Shown: positions 11,101 through 24,800 of the stretch, in pieces | How the letters are laid out: each line of letters opens with the position of its first letter | Numbering within the stretch: the first letter of the stretch is position 1 | Assembly (NCBI GenBank): GCA_030268105.1 | Contig: BSDZ01000079.1 | Location: forward strand, 5,602,001 to 5,666,000 | Source of the DNA: Volvox africanus | Lineage: Eukaryota; Chlorophyta; Chlorophyceae; Chlamydomonadales; Volvocaceae | DNA length: 64,000 nucleotides | Direction: 5' to 3' | Notes under the pieces: generated by a model | Seen by the model: the letters and a program-made list of their open reading frames with translations, nothing else | Database searches by the model: none | What the model was told of the DNA's origin: nothing | Program-made: the position numbers and the translations under genes

Positions 11101-14100
11101 AAGAGCACAACGGGCAGTACCTGCACGGACAGGTGCGTACCTCGGAGGGGGAGGAAACGCGATCACCGGTATTCGATCAATGAGGAGGGGAGGGAGCGCA
11201 GGAGAGGCAGGAGAGAAAAGGCACTTACCACGGATCCCCACTCTATAGGACGGGTGTGTGTGTATGGGTGTATGGGTGCGGGTGGAGATGCGGGTTAGCC
11301 CGTACAATCCACGTTCAGCATCTGGGGATGAGAAGCGCTTGGACATGGGAAAATCTCCACAGGTTTACAAGCTCCAAGCTCTTTTTTGTAATTGGATGTT
11401 GGAGGGGGAGCTGCTGAGCAGCTCATAAAATTAGACTTCCGATGTTAAGAGAATGTAGATAAGGGTCTATATTTAAGTTACGATGTTAACTTAAGTACCT
11501 TACGTACATAACTACTTTCGATAAGTCTGATAGACATGGACTTGTATACTAATTGAATTATTTCACTACTTATGATGAAGTTCACAGAGGAAAGCATCAT
11601 ACCACAGTTATTAGATCATGGGTAAGGTGGCTTGATACCCCTTTGCACTTAATTGATTCCCGCCTTTTCGTTTTCGTTTTCGTGTTTTGTTGAAGTTAGG
11701 GTTTTACCTGCGCCGTACACGCTATCCTGCCGCACGTGGTGTCTTCCGCCCGCATGGCCTGCCTGCAGATTCTGTATCACGCCACGAAGGAGGGTCTGCG
11801 TCGGAACAGTCTGGGTCGGCTGCTGGTGGCGTGCATCCTCAGAGCGATGGTGGAGACGGGGCTGCAGGTGAGGGGGGGCTGTGGGAGGCGGCGAAGACTC
11901 CCTGCAAAGATATAGACCTGCCTGGCTGTGTCTGTCCGTCCGTCCGTCTGCCTGTTTGTCTGCGTGTCTGTCTGCGTGTCTTGATGTTTGCCTATGTGTG
12001 TTTGTCTATCTGTCTATCCGTTTCTTTTCAGCGCATTCTTTTATTTCTAATATCTGATGGGCGCCGATCTGCTGTCGTAATGTTCCCGGCAGTACGCAAC
12101 CGTCGTCATCGGCAGGGGCGAGGGCGCCAAGGCCTTTTGGACCAGCATGGGCTTCCGTACAGTCACCGCCGCTGACGGCAACGTCGCAAAACGTATTGTG
12201 ATCTGCAGCCAGGAGCAAGCGCCGCGGGACGATGTCTGGCTGGCCACATTGGCGCACGACACAACGACCCGTGGGGCGGCGCTGCAGCCGTATTCGCAGA
12301 CGGACGGGTTTGGCGCTGATGGCGAGGGGGCCGCGGAAGCCCAGCTTACAAGCCCCCAACAACGGCAGGTACGACGAGCAAAATTTGATTCGCTTGCGTA
12401 GCTGGGCCTTATAGAAGTACGTGGAAATAAAATATCTGATTATAGTAAGTAAATAGTTTTAAATGATGATGTCGGATGCTCCCTGAACTCCGAAAACCTA
12501 GCCTGACTTATCCTTTTGTCACCTCGTTCCTCAATGCTTTTCAACACTGGATCCCGATTCGGCATCACATCTGGATTTCGGATCTGGAAAATTCTGGATA
12601 ATGGCGGTCACACAGGCGCAGGCCGCACTGGCACTGGCAATCAAGCGGGTAAGAACGGGGAGGAATGAGGGGCAGGATGAGGAGCAGGGACACGCATAAT
12701 CGAAAAAAGGCCGGCCAGAAAACAAGTCGTGATGGGACGTAGAACCCAATGCTCGGCGGAACCGTGATCAGTGTGCTCTCGTTGTCAGTTTCCCAGCGTT
12801 CCGTCAAGGCCTTCCCAAACCGTTTCGCCGTACGTACTGCCTTGGTGCCTTCTCCCATACAAATGACAGGAACAAGAGGCATTGCAAATTGTTAAATTTC
12901 GACTGGACGGAGGCGGCCGGCCAAGGCCAGTAGCGCCACCGCCGCCGCCGCCGCCGCCGCGTCGACCCAAAGGTCCCCGGGCCTCCCGCGTCCACCAAGC
13001 CCCAGACGACAGCGTCGAAGCTGTCGACGCCGTCGGTACCATCAATGCATTTGACATTGCTGCGGCCTCTGCCGCCGCTAATGCGGCCGCCGCTGCTGTC
13101 CAGCGGCGCCGCCGCATTCTCGCCGCGGCGGCGGCAGCGGGGGCTGGACCGGCAGCCGCGAGAGGCGCGGCGGCGTGGCTGGACCTTTTCTCTGTTACTC
13201 GCCGAGTGCGAGCGAGTGCGGCGTTTGCTAATCCCCGTCGGTCATTTGCTGAGGTCGCGTTGCCATCACCTGAAGGGGCCATGGTGGCAGCGGATCCATC
13301 ACTGTTACCATCACGTTCCTGGCGGCTGGAGGCCGCCACTGCCGCTGCCACAAGCGGCGGCGGCAGCGGCAGCGATCCCCTGATTTATTGGGTTCGTGCC
13401 GGTTCTCAATGCTCAGATCTCAACCTGGGTGTCCGCGCCTGCAGGGAGGTGTTTCCTCGGCAGACCGAAACCGCCCTGCTGGAGGGCCGGAGACAGCCCG
13501 TGCGGCTTACGGTCTGCGTGCCGGGGTCCGCACTGCACCGAGCCGTCGATTGTTTCCTGTCCGTTAGCAGCTCTGGTAACTACCAACTGAACGGCCTTGG
13601 TGGGTTGCTGCGGGAGCTCGGCGTCCGTCCCCGGGGCTGGGTGAGACTGATGCAAGCCTCCGACGGGTCGCCGATGCTTGTGCCGTCAAATGACACGGCT
13701 ACGGATGCGACGGCGGTGGCGGCGACGATGGCGGTAGCGCCGGCGGCGTCTGCGGGACTGCCTGCCGCTGCCGCCGCCGTCACACGTTACGCCGGCCCCT
13801 CCCAAATACAGCTGACGTCAGCTAGCATCTGGAGCGATGCCATTTCCGTACCGAATGCGGTTGTAGACGGCTTGCTGGGTCGTGATGGCGGAGGCGGAGG
13901 TGACGGCGCCCATCAGCGGCAGCAGCAGGTGAGGGCGATTCCTGTCAAGGTTTATGTCTGGGGTGGCATTTTCCGGACCAGCGACGCAACGTTGTGTCGG
14001 TACGGTACGGCAGAAAGTGGGACGTGGAAGCTGTGTGGCCTGCAGCCTTGGCTCAGGTACCGTGACGCATTGCCCGGGGATGTCTTGGCGCTGGCGGTGC

Positions 14101-17100
14101 GCACAACGGCGGATGCGGATGTGGAGGTCCTGGTGAAGTTGTGGCACGGCGCGGCAGGGAAGCAGTTGGCGTCAGCGGCGGTGGCGGCGGAAGCGTGGAC
14201 TGGGGCTACTGGTGGTGGCAGCTGTGTACGGAAGCGACCACGCAGCGAGGTGGCAGCGGTGAAGGTGGCGGCTGCGGATTATGATGCGACGTTACTGTCA
14301 AAGCTGCAGCGGCAGGAGGGGGCGTGGCGTCGCGTCTCCACGGGCTCAGTCGCCGCCGTCGCCATGGCCGGCGGCGGTGGCGCCGTTGGTACGGCATCCC
14401 AATTAACCGATTTTGGACCGCTTTGCACCTTCCAACTGACGAAAAGCCACTTCACAAGCGTCTATATGGCCACGTACATCCCAGCCCAAGTCGCGTCGAA
14501 TTTGCTACGGCCACTGCTACAGCCGCCAAGCGGCCCTGGAGGCAGCGGCAGGGCATCGGTGGACCTGGGGGCGTCCGACAGTCGGACGGGGGCCATACAT
14601 CCCAGGTCGGGTACAGTGCCGGAAAGCCTGCCGGTTTGGATGATGGGAACTACCGACGGCGGCAGCAGCGGTGCCGTCACTCTGATGCCGACGGAAGCCG
14701 ACATGCGCTGGTACAGCAGCTGCAACACGTGGCGGATACGGAAGCTGGTGCCGTTGCTGATTGCGGCAGGCGCACAGCCCGGAAGCGTGTTGGGATTATG
14801 CCTTGCGAAATTAACAGACGCCGCTGCTGAAGCTACTGAGCCTGGTTTCGGAGCAGGTTACACGGAGTCGTCGCGGCTTGTGGTGGTCATCAGTGTACGG
14901 AATGACGCCGAGGCGGATTCCGAGCCGGCGACGGCAGCGATGACAACGTGGGATGTGAAGTTGGAGGAGGAGGGCACATGGCATGGTGCCGAGGCCGATA
15001 TGGCCATGAATGGCACTCCCGCCGACATCCAACACCTTCGGTCGCCGGCACCGCCGGCGCTCCGTCGCCGCGGCAGCGCCACCCACGCCTTAGGCCGTCC
15101 ATCTACAAGTCTTATCGGACCAGGCGGCTCTGAAGACGCGGCCTCGCCTGAAGTGAATGCCAGTCGTTCCGCCGGCAGTGGCGGGCGTGGCCACAAGCGT
15201 GGTGGCCGTGGCGGCCGCAGCCGCGGCCGGGCCCATAGCCAAGGTTGCGGCGCCTACGAGGATCATCCCGGCGACCTTGACGTTGGCGATGCCGTCGCTG
15301 ACAGGAGTGAAGGTGCAGGTGATAGTCCGATGGCGGGTGTGAAGCGGAAGCCACGGGAGGATCTGGCTTGGGAGGATTGGCGACGACGGCCACCTGTGCA
15401 GCGGCTAGCGGTGGTGGAGACGCTACTTGGAGCGATCCGAGCTGAGCTCCCCCTTCCGCCGCCGCCGCCATCGGGGACCATCAGGTCAACGGCAGTGGAA
15501 GGTCTAGCAGCGGTGCTACTTCAGCGCCTGGGTTTGGCGGCGTCACTCCAGGGAACGCCGTATCGCTGCTTGGTGACAAGGCTGAGCTGCTTGGTAGGTT
15601 TAGTTTTTGCTGCTGTTTAATCAGGAATGTTCTCAACCTCATTTGGGAAGAGACTTTGTTAATCTTGTATATATATATACTGTGTATATATATGTATATA
15701 TATATATATATATATCATAGGAAGAGGACGACAGATCTTAAGACCTAAACATCACCCTGTACATGACACGTAATACGAAGCTCTCAGCTTGGAACCCATA
15801 GCGGAGCGGGCAGAGGGGCGACAGGCGCCATGCGGAGCGAAAACCTGGAAACGTGAAGCATTTGGGCTGGTGGCCCGGTAGAACTGCCCGCGAGTGCCTT
15901 AACGAGCACCACCTGATTCAAAAGATAATCGATCAATAAAGGCACTCCTTGTTGTAGCTGCGAGTAGAGCTCGGCCTCTTGCATGGCAAAATGAGAAAAG
16001 CAATCCCTTGTCTGTCTTTCTGTCTGTGTGTGTGTGTGTGAATGTATGTATGTGTCTGTCTGTCTGTGTGTGTGTGTATGTGTCCCCCGGTCTGTCTGCC
16101 GCTGTCTGCTGTTTCCCCGCTTCCTGCTTACATGCTTTGCGAGTGGCTTTTCCTCGCGCTGCAGGGCGCTGCGGCGGTGGTGGCGACTCACCACTGGGCG
16201 GGGGTCGGCCTGGTGGCGCAGGGCGAGGTCCACGGGGCCCTCCTGAGAGTGGCCTGCTGCGCGCCGCTGCAAGGTCTGAAGCTGCAGCTGAGAGTGCGGG
16301 ACAGGTAAGGGCTCGGGAGGGAGTCCTGAGAAGGTCTCATCCGTACGATTGGGATCATTTGGGGCCTATGCGATGAACGACAAACCAGGGTGCAGGAACC
16401 ATAGTGAGCGAGAGGCGGAAGAGAGTTTGCGTGTGTGTGGAGAGGGGTGTCTATTTGTGTGTTTGTGTTTGTGTTTATGTTTGTGTTTGTGTTTGTGTTT
16501 GTGTGTGTATGTGCATGTGCATGTGGCAGGGTGGATGGAGGGGTGGTTAGGAAGCGATGGCCATCTGAGCAAGAGATCTGAGAACGGAAGTGGGAAGGTA
16601 TGGAAAGCTGGAGGAAGCTGTACGATATAGTTCATATCGATAGACAAGCCCAGGCTTGAATTTCGGTTACTTTGCTCTTCCGGTGATATGCAGATGCTGT
16701 TTATTGTATATGCCAAGCTCTCCATTCATTCAGCAACCTATCCACCTATTCACGTATCGCGGAGAGACTGCCTCCGAAACTGTAAAGTAGCGTTTGCTGA
16801 CCCCTTGATGTGATGGCATCGAGCTGACTTAATAACGGTTGGCAATGTGGTTGTTGTTTCTGTTGGCGGTTGTCTCTCACCAGACACGTGGGCAATCCGG
16901 AGCAGGTGCTGCAGCAGCCCACCACCTGGGGCGATGTGACCGTAGATGCGCTGTTTGGGGAGTTGCTGGACACTGTCAACTCAGCAGATGAGGTAAGAGA
17001 ACTGAGCACTGCCCAGGTGGGCTATACCAGGCCACGTCTTATATTGTTACGTGCGCTCCAGGACGGGCGGAGATAGTCCGCTATCGGAATAAGGGTGGCG

Positions 17101-18199
17101 AAAAGGTTTCATCTTGAATAACCCTGCCTCTCCTGGTGCTGTTGTCGTGATGGCGCTTATCATCCATCCATCCATCCATCCATCCATCCATCCAGGACTC
17201 CCTCCGGGCTATATCCGAGTGGCTGGTCCACCTGGCCGCCGAAGACTCACACGCGGAGGTATCTCTCATGCTGCAGCAGCCCGCTATGAGAACCCATACC
17301 TCGTCGGGAGCTACTGCTGCTGTTACTGTTGCTGCTACAGCTCCTGTCGCGGAGTTGGAGGCCACGGTGCAGCCGCACCGACTGGCAACTGACGCGGCAG
17401 CATGTGCAGCGGAGGCGGCGGCGGCGGCAGCGCTTCAGCTCAGGATCCAGCTGGCAAGCGCGGCATATGAATGGCAGTTGCTGTCGCTGAGGTGAGGTCG
17501 GGTGCCCGGAAGTGGATGTGGGAATCAGCCCCCCCCTTTCCGTGCTACGAATCTTACGCACCGTTTTGGTGCCTTGGTATGCCTAGATATGCCATACATA
17601 TGCACAAACACACACACACAGAAAAAAATGTATGTATATATACATGGGTTTACATATCCACAGCGTACACGTAAAAAAGAGTATTTTATAACAATAAAAC
17701 ACTGTGGAACATATGACAATGTAATATATTTATATATTGACCTCTAGGATTTTTCCTAGGCTAGGTATGCCTAACTAGGCTGCATATGCCATTTGCTCAA
17801 ACGACCTTCAGAGAAAGACCCCATTGTGGTTATATATTTCTTATCTAGTTGCTCGCTCGTGTCCCCCGTTCATCACGCCTCCCTCTTCGCCCCCTTCCCC
17901 TGGGTAGGCCGCTGGGACAGGCACTGCCTCTTGTAGCGTCGCCAGATGATGCACAATATGATGCACGACAGCGCAACCCTGAGACCCAGCAGCAACAGTT
18001 CGATGTCCAAACCCAACGTCAGCTGCCGCAGCAGCAACTGCCGCACCGAATGGAGGGGCTAGTAGGGGCAGCACCAACGGCGGCAGCGGAAGGAGCAGAA
18101 GGGGCATGCGCTAGCCGAGGGAAAGCTGAATGGGATGCAACAGCTACAGCGACAGCGACAGCTACAACGTGTGCATCGGTACTTTCAAGTCTTTTCTGA
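8154..18199 (+). CDS. Giant GNAT acetyltransferase with three B3-like repeats
   Basis: Eleven in-phase exons: (8154)-10025, 10393-10512, 10778-10818, 11024-11132, 11700-11867, 12093-12368, 12870-15593, 16165-16304, 16884-16992, 17196-17491, 17908-18199, about 2,050 aa. The 5' end is unresolved: the frame is open from 8154, the first in-frame ATG is near 8466, and an upstream exon is likely. Exon 1 encodes a disordered region ending in Gly/Arg (RGRGRGRGGGRGRR) nucleic-acid-binding-like tracts. Exons 2-6 form a GNAT fold: MVAGLWVGDERLACASLL strands, the acetyl-CoA loop GLRRNSLGRLLVA, and AKAFWTSMGFRTVT at its end. Exon 7 holds three repeats resembling plant B3 pseudobarrels (13390-13680, 13800-14110, 14410-14810), for example QIQLTSASIW...GTWKLCGLQPWL...PGDVLAL. 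The C-terminus is Gln/Ala-rich. Likely a nuclear histone or protein acetyltransferase. GNAT is firm; B3 is inference. Exon 1 could end at 9954. Confidence 0.65.
10905..10990. repeat. Intronic trinucleotide repeat (TCA/TCG)n
   Basis: Degenerate TCATCA, TTATTA and TCGTCG units in the intron between exons 3 and 4 of the acetyltransferase gene. It generates spurious open frames on both strands. Confidence 0.85.
15667..15715. repeat. Intronic (TA)n microsatellite
   Basis: TA dinucleotide run with two short interruptions, inside the intron after the large exon 7 of the acetyltransferase gene. Confidence 0.9.
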
Positions 18200-21100
18200 T
18201 TCTTTCGAGGCTTGTGATATGAACAGCATTCCTGGTAGGAGCGATCCTTCTCGGGCCTTACTAGGCCGCACTTGTCTTAGTAAGCCGTACTGTGCATTTT
18301 ACCTTCCAGCTGTGTGTGCCGTACTGTATGTCTTCTTGGGGGTTTTTCTTGCCTTTCACTTTTGGGTCATTGAGGCCCTGGGTGCTGTCCAGGTGCTGTG
18401 CTCACGTTAAACCGGCCAATCCTTTAGCCGTTGGCCTGGAATGCTATCCAAATCAAAGCCCAGTTTCTCGTGAAAACGCCGCACGGGATCTTATAGCCTA
18501 GAGCTAGACGTGTCGGGAAGGAAGGTATGGACGACGCCTCAACCCCACCATCACAACCGCTGCCACAACCACCATGAGACTTGCGACTAGCTACGGAGAC
18601 TGCTGCGGGCGAAAAGCCGTTTATCCATTTTGTACCTTTTGGGACTTTTGGGACCGATGGGGTTGTTGCGCGCAGCGTGGCGTGGGCTGAACGCTAAGTG
18701 CTGAGTGCCTTTCCCTTCTTCTTCCCGAGATGGCATTCATACAATGCTGGGAGCATAATAAAACGAGAATGGATGAGATGGCGCGGCACTTACTGCATCT
18801 GTATATTGGTGACCCCGTAAGACCTTTCATAAAAAGTAAATGTATATCTGCTTTGGTTCGTAGGAGCGGATTTTGGAATATCTGGATCTTGGGGGTTTGA
18901 CCAAAACCAACATGAAGCGTATGCCGGAGGGTGGAGGGGGAGGTTGCAGCAAATGAAAGCAGGTTGGGGGTTTGCTGGAGGGGATGGAGGGGAGGCGGGG
19001 AAGAAATTCGTGGAAGGAAAACGATGCGCTCGTCGTTTATGGACGCCGCCTTGTTCCCTCTTACCTTCAAGGAGCTTCTTCGTGTACTGCGAAGGCGGAG
19101 TTGGTCGTTTCATTTTCTGCTTCCTGAGTGGCTCCTTGCTTGTGTTCTTATGTCCCGCTTGAAAGGCGGCGTTCGAAGGGGGATGTTGTGGCTTTGAGAT
19201 GCAAATCAGCGATCGCCTGCACTGCCACGACGCGCCCCAGCGGTTGCAGGAAGCAGCAGACGTTTGATCTTTGACGTGTCGGTGTTCATTGACCTTCTTC
19301 GCGCGAAACAAAACTGCTAACGCCACAACCTGAGCTGTTCCTGGGCTATCATGAAACGGATCGGATCGGATCTTGCATGCCAAAATTACATAATATAGAG
19401 GACGAAAACGTGTTGCTTAAGGTTGCTTCCTTATGCGCACGGATCCTTCCGAACGCCTGTGAATTATGGGATATCAAAAGATTAATTTATTTCTGGACAC
19501 ATTCAACAAAAAAAAGTATTACGTATCGATGAAGCATCAACTTGCATGGATCCGTCTGGGGATTGCTGCGGCTGCTGGTGTCGAGAGCTGGACCCAGAGT
19601 TAAGAGTACATCTATTTGAAACTTATCGTTATGCGTATGGCCGCGTGATCTTTGAAGCAGCCAAAGCACGCAAGCCGTGGGGTATGGTAAGGGGGGCCGG
19701 CCAGTGATCATCAAGGTGCGGCTTCAGATCCAATGGCGGAAGTTCGGGGTGCACTTCATCTTACGCCGCTGAGAAGTGCTACGTGAACCACCACACCTGC
19801 ATATGGCATTAGGAAGCCCCGTCCATGCCTGATATCACCAACAAATTGACAATGTGACGCTCTGTCCGAGCTCCCGATCCGGGTCTGTAATCAGCAGGAG
19901 AAGTCATGTAATAAAATATCGGCAAGCAGCGACACGGCATGGCACCCATATTCTGTTTCACCTGTACAGATCCTAAGATTCTAAGGGCCTTCGGGGCCAT
20001 TTTGAAGGAAAGCCAGCCAGGCAGCACAGCTGCACGGTAAGGGTTCCTGGACGGGCTTCCTGCTCTGCTAGGCTCTGGATAGGCCATCTATCTTATCTAT
20101 TTATCTATCCATCCACCCATCAATCCATATATCTATCCATCTATACATCGCGGACATTGGAGACACCCCATGGGTCGGTCCTACCCACCTGAACCCCAGG
20201 ACCCCCAGCCATAGCCCTCAACATATCACACGAACACCCTCCATTGGCCTCATCCATTGTAAGGCCCTGCGGTTGTACCATGTACCGCATCTATGTGGTG
20301 ATGAGGACCTTCCTAAGTTGCGGCTGTTGCACGGTGGTGATAGCGTTGCAACGGAGCAACGGTGATATTCTGGTCAGCACTATATCGCAGGTTCCACACC
20401 CTTGGTGGTGCCTGCTTGTTTCACGCGCCTTCATAAAGTTCCTTCGCCGCGGCATACAGTAGGATTTCTCATGTGTGGTAACGGCGACAATCATCGGTCG
20501 ATGGCAGGAATTAAAGCAAGATTTGAGAATTCGGGTATCCTAAGAACAGTTAAAGGAAACTCTCAATCTGGGTCAGAACAAGCGCGTCAGGATGGCGCGT
20601 CAGGATGACATATCAAGGTGGCGCGTCAGGATGACATATCAAGGTGGCGCGTCAGGATGGCGCGTCAGAACAAGCGCGTCAGGATGGCGCAAGTTCTGTT
20701 GCAAAAAACAAGTTTATTTACAGGGAGAGGGGACTGATGTATGCCATTATATGCCGTGTCGTGCATCGCCAGACGTATGTCGTCATGTGGTTTCGTCGTC
20801 GAGACGGCGAAAGACTGCACCTTCCACAATTATATGCCACAGAAACAGAGGCATAAGGTTTTCATGATTCGGATTCAATGGCGCTTGCAAGTTGCTATGG
20901 CCATAATGGCCTGTTTAACTTTTGCTGTACAGTTATGCAACTGCGACCAACGGCGCTGGTTAGACTTCCAGGGACCTCCCTTAACGCAGCAATTTCATGA
21001 ATTTTGGGAAAGTCAATCGATGAAGATATAGCATCGACAGTCTGAAGTTTAAAAAAAGAGAGGGAAGGGGCCGCCGCAACAAAAACGCGCGGCGAAACGC

Positions 21101-21833
21101 GTGACGTCAAAGATGGGTACATTCGTGACATCGGGAATGGACACCAACATACAAAATTATCTGGTAGGTTCTCAGCTTCAGTATGACACAGAAATTTGCA
21201 CAGTTAATCGCGTGACGACAAACAGCACTCGAAAAAGTGCGCATGACTGCACATGTACGAGCAATCGGATTGTCCTTATGAGCTTGCCGCAGCAGCGTTC
21301 TACTGTACACATCTGACCAGCATTTTTTGAGGCACAAGCATAAATCTAGATTGTTAGGGGTTTTAAGGTTCGCCAAAACTCATGAAGGTTTATCAACCCG
21401 CCGCTACAACACCTGACCGTAACAGTTAGTCCCCGCCAGTTCTATTACTTCGGAACCAAACTTAAATTTCTGTCATATGAATAAAGTTCATCAAATCTTT
21501 TTGATATTGCAACGGTCCATCTTCAACCAGCAGGAATAAGTGAGGGTTATGAGCAGGTGGTCGTTGGAGTCTGTTTCGACTACCTTTTGTAACCGTGAAA
21601 TCCAAGGAAACGGAAGTCGTTTAATAACAGTGATTACTGTAACTATGATGTCTGATAATTTGTTGCTTCTGTAATAAGGCTTCTGAAAACCATAATGTGC
21701 TATTACCTCGCCCGCGTATATGTTCCGCCTGTTCAAGTATTGATATTTTAACAATGAATGCAATATAGTTACTACGATGACATATACATGTCGTTATAAC
21801 CATAAATTGATTTGAAATATTGCTAGCTCCAAC
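18200..21833. other. Intergenic, 3.6 kb, no supported gene
   Basis: Holds the 3' UTR of the acetyltransferase gene and the promoter of the F-box gene. The longest open frame (complement 18790-19383) has no domain, signal peptide or plausible exon context. A TCTATCTATC-type simple repeat lies near 20090-20150 and a tandem repeat at 20576-20691. Confidence 0.45.
20576..20691. repeat. Short tandem repeat built on GCGCGTCAGGATG
   Basis: The 13-mer GCGCGTCAGGATG recurs, alternating with ACATATCAAGGTG (26-bp composite unit) and once with AACAA. At least five copies of the core are visible. Confidence 0.85.
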
Positions 21834-24800
21834 ATGCAAGCAAGGGAAACGTCGCCAGGCTACACCGGCGGAGGGGGTCCTCCTGGACAACAGCTACGAT
21901 GTGACAATCTGCAAAACCTTCCACACGAGTTATTGCAGGTAGGATTCCAAAGAAGTGTTCTTCATTCAATCCGTTGGACGCAAGGCATGCCTGTGCAGGA
22001 AGCGGCGGACGCTAGCCATAGTTAGAGTTCGGAAACGGGCGCCGTTGTAAGTCCAATGAAGTTCGGCTGCAGTCGGTAACCAGCCCTTTGGAAGTCGACA
22101 TAACACCTCAATCAAACGGAGTGTATGAATTTCTATATCACCAGCTGGTTTAGGTGTGCTTATTGCCAATCTCTGTCGCAGATGGTCTTGAAAGATGTCC
22201 CGCACAAGTTCCACCTTCGGTCCACCTGCAAGGCTTTCTCAAGTGCGCTCGCAAGCTGTTGCGACAGCATTCTGCTGAATCGCGCGGGACTTGCCTCGCA
22301 CGGTCCACGGTAAGGAACTAGAAGCTGTCATCAGCGTCATGATGATGATAATGATGATGATGATGAGCATGGTCATGAAGGTCATGATGATGATGATGAT
22401 GATGGTGATGATGATAATGAAGATAATGATGATAATGATGATAATGATAATAATGATGATGTGATGATGGTGATGATGATGATGATGATCATCATCATCG
22501 TTGTCGTCGTCGTCGTCGTCATGTATTGCCCCTCACCGGTTCTGACTGTTGCTGCTGCATCGCGGTACGCCTTGGGTAGCTTTAGGCGTAGCTTTGAACA
22601 ATCTCGATAGCTACACCTCTTGTCAGTGTTCACATGTACCGTAGCATCGTTAACTCGCATGACTAATATTTCTCTCCTAGCCGCAAGATATTTTCTAAGA
22701 GTAATCGGGACAATATGTGCGTCAACATCATTTTGCTTCTCCCGCGAGACCAATTATAGCTTAATAGGTTCATTTCAAACGCATACTTCCTTTTTCTGTT
22801 TAATATTTAAAACTTCATGGAAAGTAATGGACTGCATTTCCTAAGCGAACCAAATCGCTCCCTCCTCTCCTCTTCGTTCCTTGTGTCTGCCTCCCCGCTG
22901 CGCACAGCAGCGCGGTTTCAAGCGCTCTCAACGCCTTCCCAAACGCCCGATGCGTCATCATAAACCTGGAAAGCCGGCTGTACGACTTCGCCCGCGCTAA
23001 TGCTGTTTTGAACGTTCAGAGCGACTTCTCGTCGGGCCCCATTGAGGAGCGAACCCGCTCCCCCATCCCCTCCTCCCACTGCAGCGGCTCCTCCGCCTCG
23101 TCGTCCTTTGAATTCTTCTCCATCACCAGCCCCAATGCCAATGTCAATCTCAGCAAAGATGAAGAAGAGGAAGTGCTCCTCCAGACACTATCAGCGTTAC
23201 GCGGCCATATTATCACCTCCTTGGCGATCATCTCCCTCTCCTGTACCTCTCCATCCCCCTCCGCCCTCAACCACATGCGGTTTACCCTTCTCCACCTTGA
23301 GCTCTCATCCACCTCCTACGAGGCAGCTCTTGAGCAGGGCGCAGTGAACATACTCTTACGCGACCCCCAGGCTCTCTGCGCCCGCAGCGATGCCATCATT
23401 CAGTTGGCGGTTTCCCTACCGTTACTCCGCACCCTCTCCATTTCAACCGCCGCTTTCAGTGCCAGCAGTGTAGTGGCGCTGACGGGACTCTCCAAGCTGG
23501 AGTCGCTGAGCCTGGTGGGCTGCATGGACTGCCCCGGGGGTACGGCGCAGGCGGCAGAGATATACCGACGACTGCTGCTGGCATTGCCGGCACTTCGCCA
23601 ATTACGGCTGCCTATGGCGGTTGCGGTTACCGTAACTTCCTCCAGTGCGGCACTTCGAGACGACGAGGATGAGGATCAAAATGCAGGTGACAGTTGGGAT
23701 GGAGGTGAGGGTATTGGTGCTGGGCTTGACAGCGGCGGCGATGGCGGTGACGGCGACGGTGGACTTCGCACCGGCTCGGGTGAAGACAGTGGTGCTTCTA
23801 GTGAACCTGTGTCGTACGGCGACGGCGGTAGCGCTGGCATCGGCAGCAGCCCGCATGGTACCCCCGTAGGACCCAAATGGACGGCCGGTTATGAGTCGAT
23901 GCCAGGCAGTACCAGCAGTAGCAACGCTTACGCGCGGACAAGCCGCTTTCGATCCGAGCCGGCTCTCGCCCCAGTTATAGAAACGGGCTCGCAGTCCCCA
24001 GTCCGCCTTGTCATGACTCAAAGTAAGATGGAAAAGACTAACCGCTTTCCACCCCAGACGACGCGCGACGACGGCGACGGCAGCATCAGCGGCGGCAGCA
24101 GAGGCGCTGCGTTCTTCTGTACGACGGCAGTGGCGGCAGCGGCGCCGGCGGCGGCGGCCGCCACCCCACGCAAGCGGCCAGAACGGCGGCAGCGTACCTC
24201 CCAACCTGGATTCAAGTATTCATTCCCGCCACGTCTTCGGGACCTGACCATTCCGTTGTGCTCTCTAAACCGACCCATTTTCAAGGCCGTGTGTGCAGCT
24301 TACGGGTGTGACGGCGAGGGGGACGTTGAGGGGAACGGCGCGGAATGCAGCTGCGATTGTGCCGCAGCCATATCACGCTCGTATAGTCCCCCAGCGGCGT
24401 CCGCCTTTGACGTCATGCATGGCGTAGGTAATGTTGATGGCATCGCCATGCGTGGCACCCGCTCTAGCAGCGGCGGCGGCAGCAACAGTCTGCGATCGCT
24501 TCACATCGCCACCTTGGGAGGCTATTCTCACTGGGAAGGCAGTTTCCTGAAGACGACACATGACTTTGAGATGTTAGCACGGCTGAGGAACTTAACAACG
24601 TTACATCTGAGCATCGATCTCGGAACGCTGAAAGTTAATTCTCATACTATGCAGCACTGTTTCCAAGAGCTTATGTTCCTTCAAAATCTCAAGGTAAGTT
24701 AGATATATTGACATAATTGTCATAAATTTTATATTAGCCATCTATATATTGATGACATCATTTCATGCATATGATTCAAGCGATACACGCAAGGTCTGTA

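Noticed and set aside
18790..19383. 197-codon minus-strand frame
   Set aside because: No recognisable family, start context or splice partners; contains no domain-like pattern.
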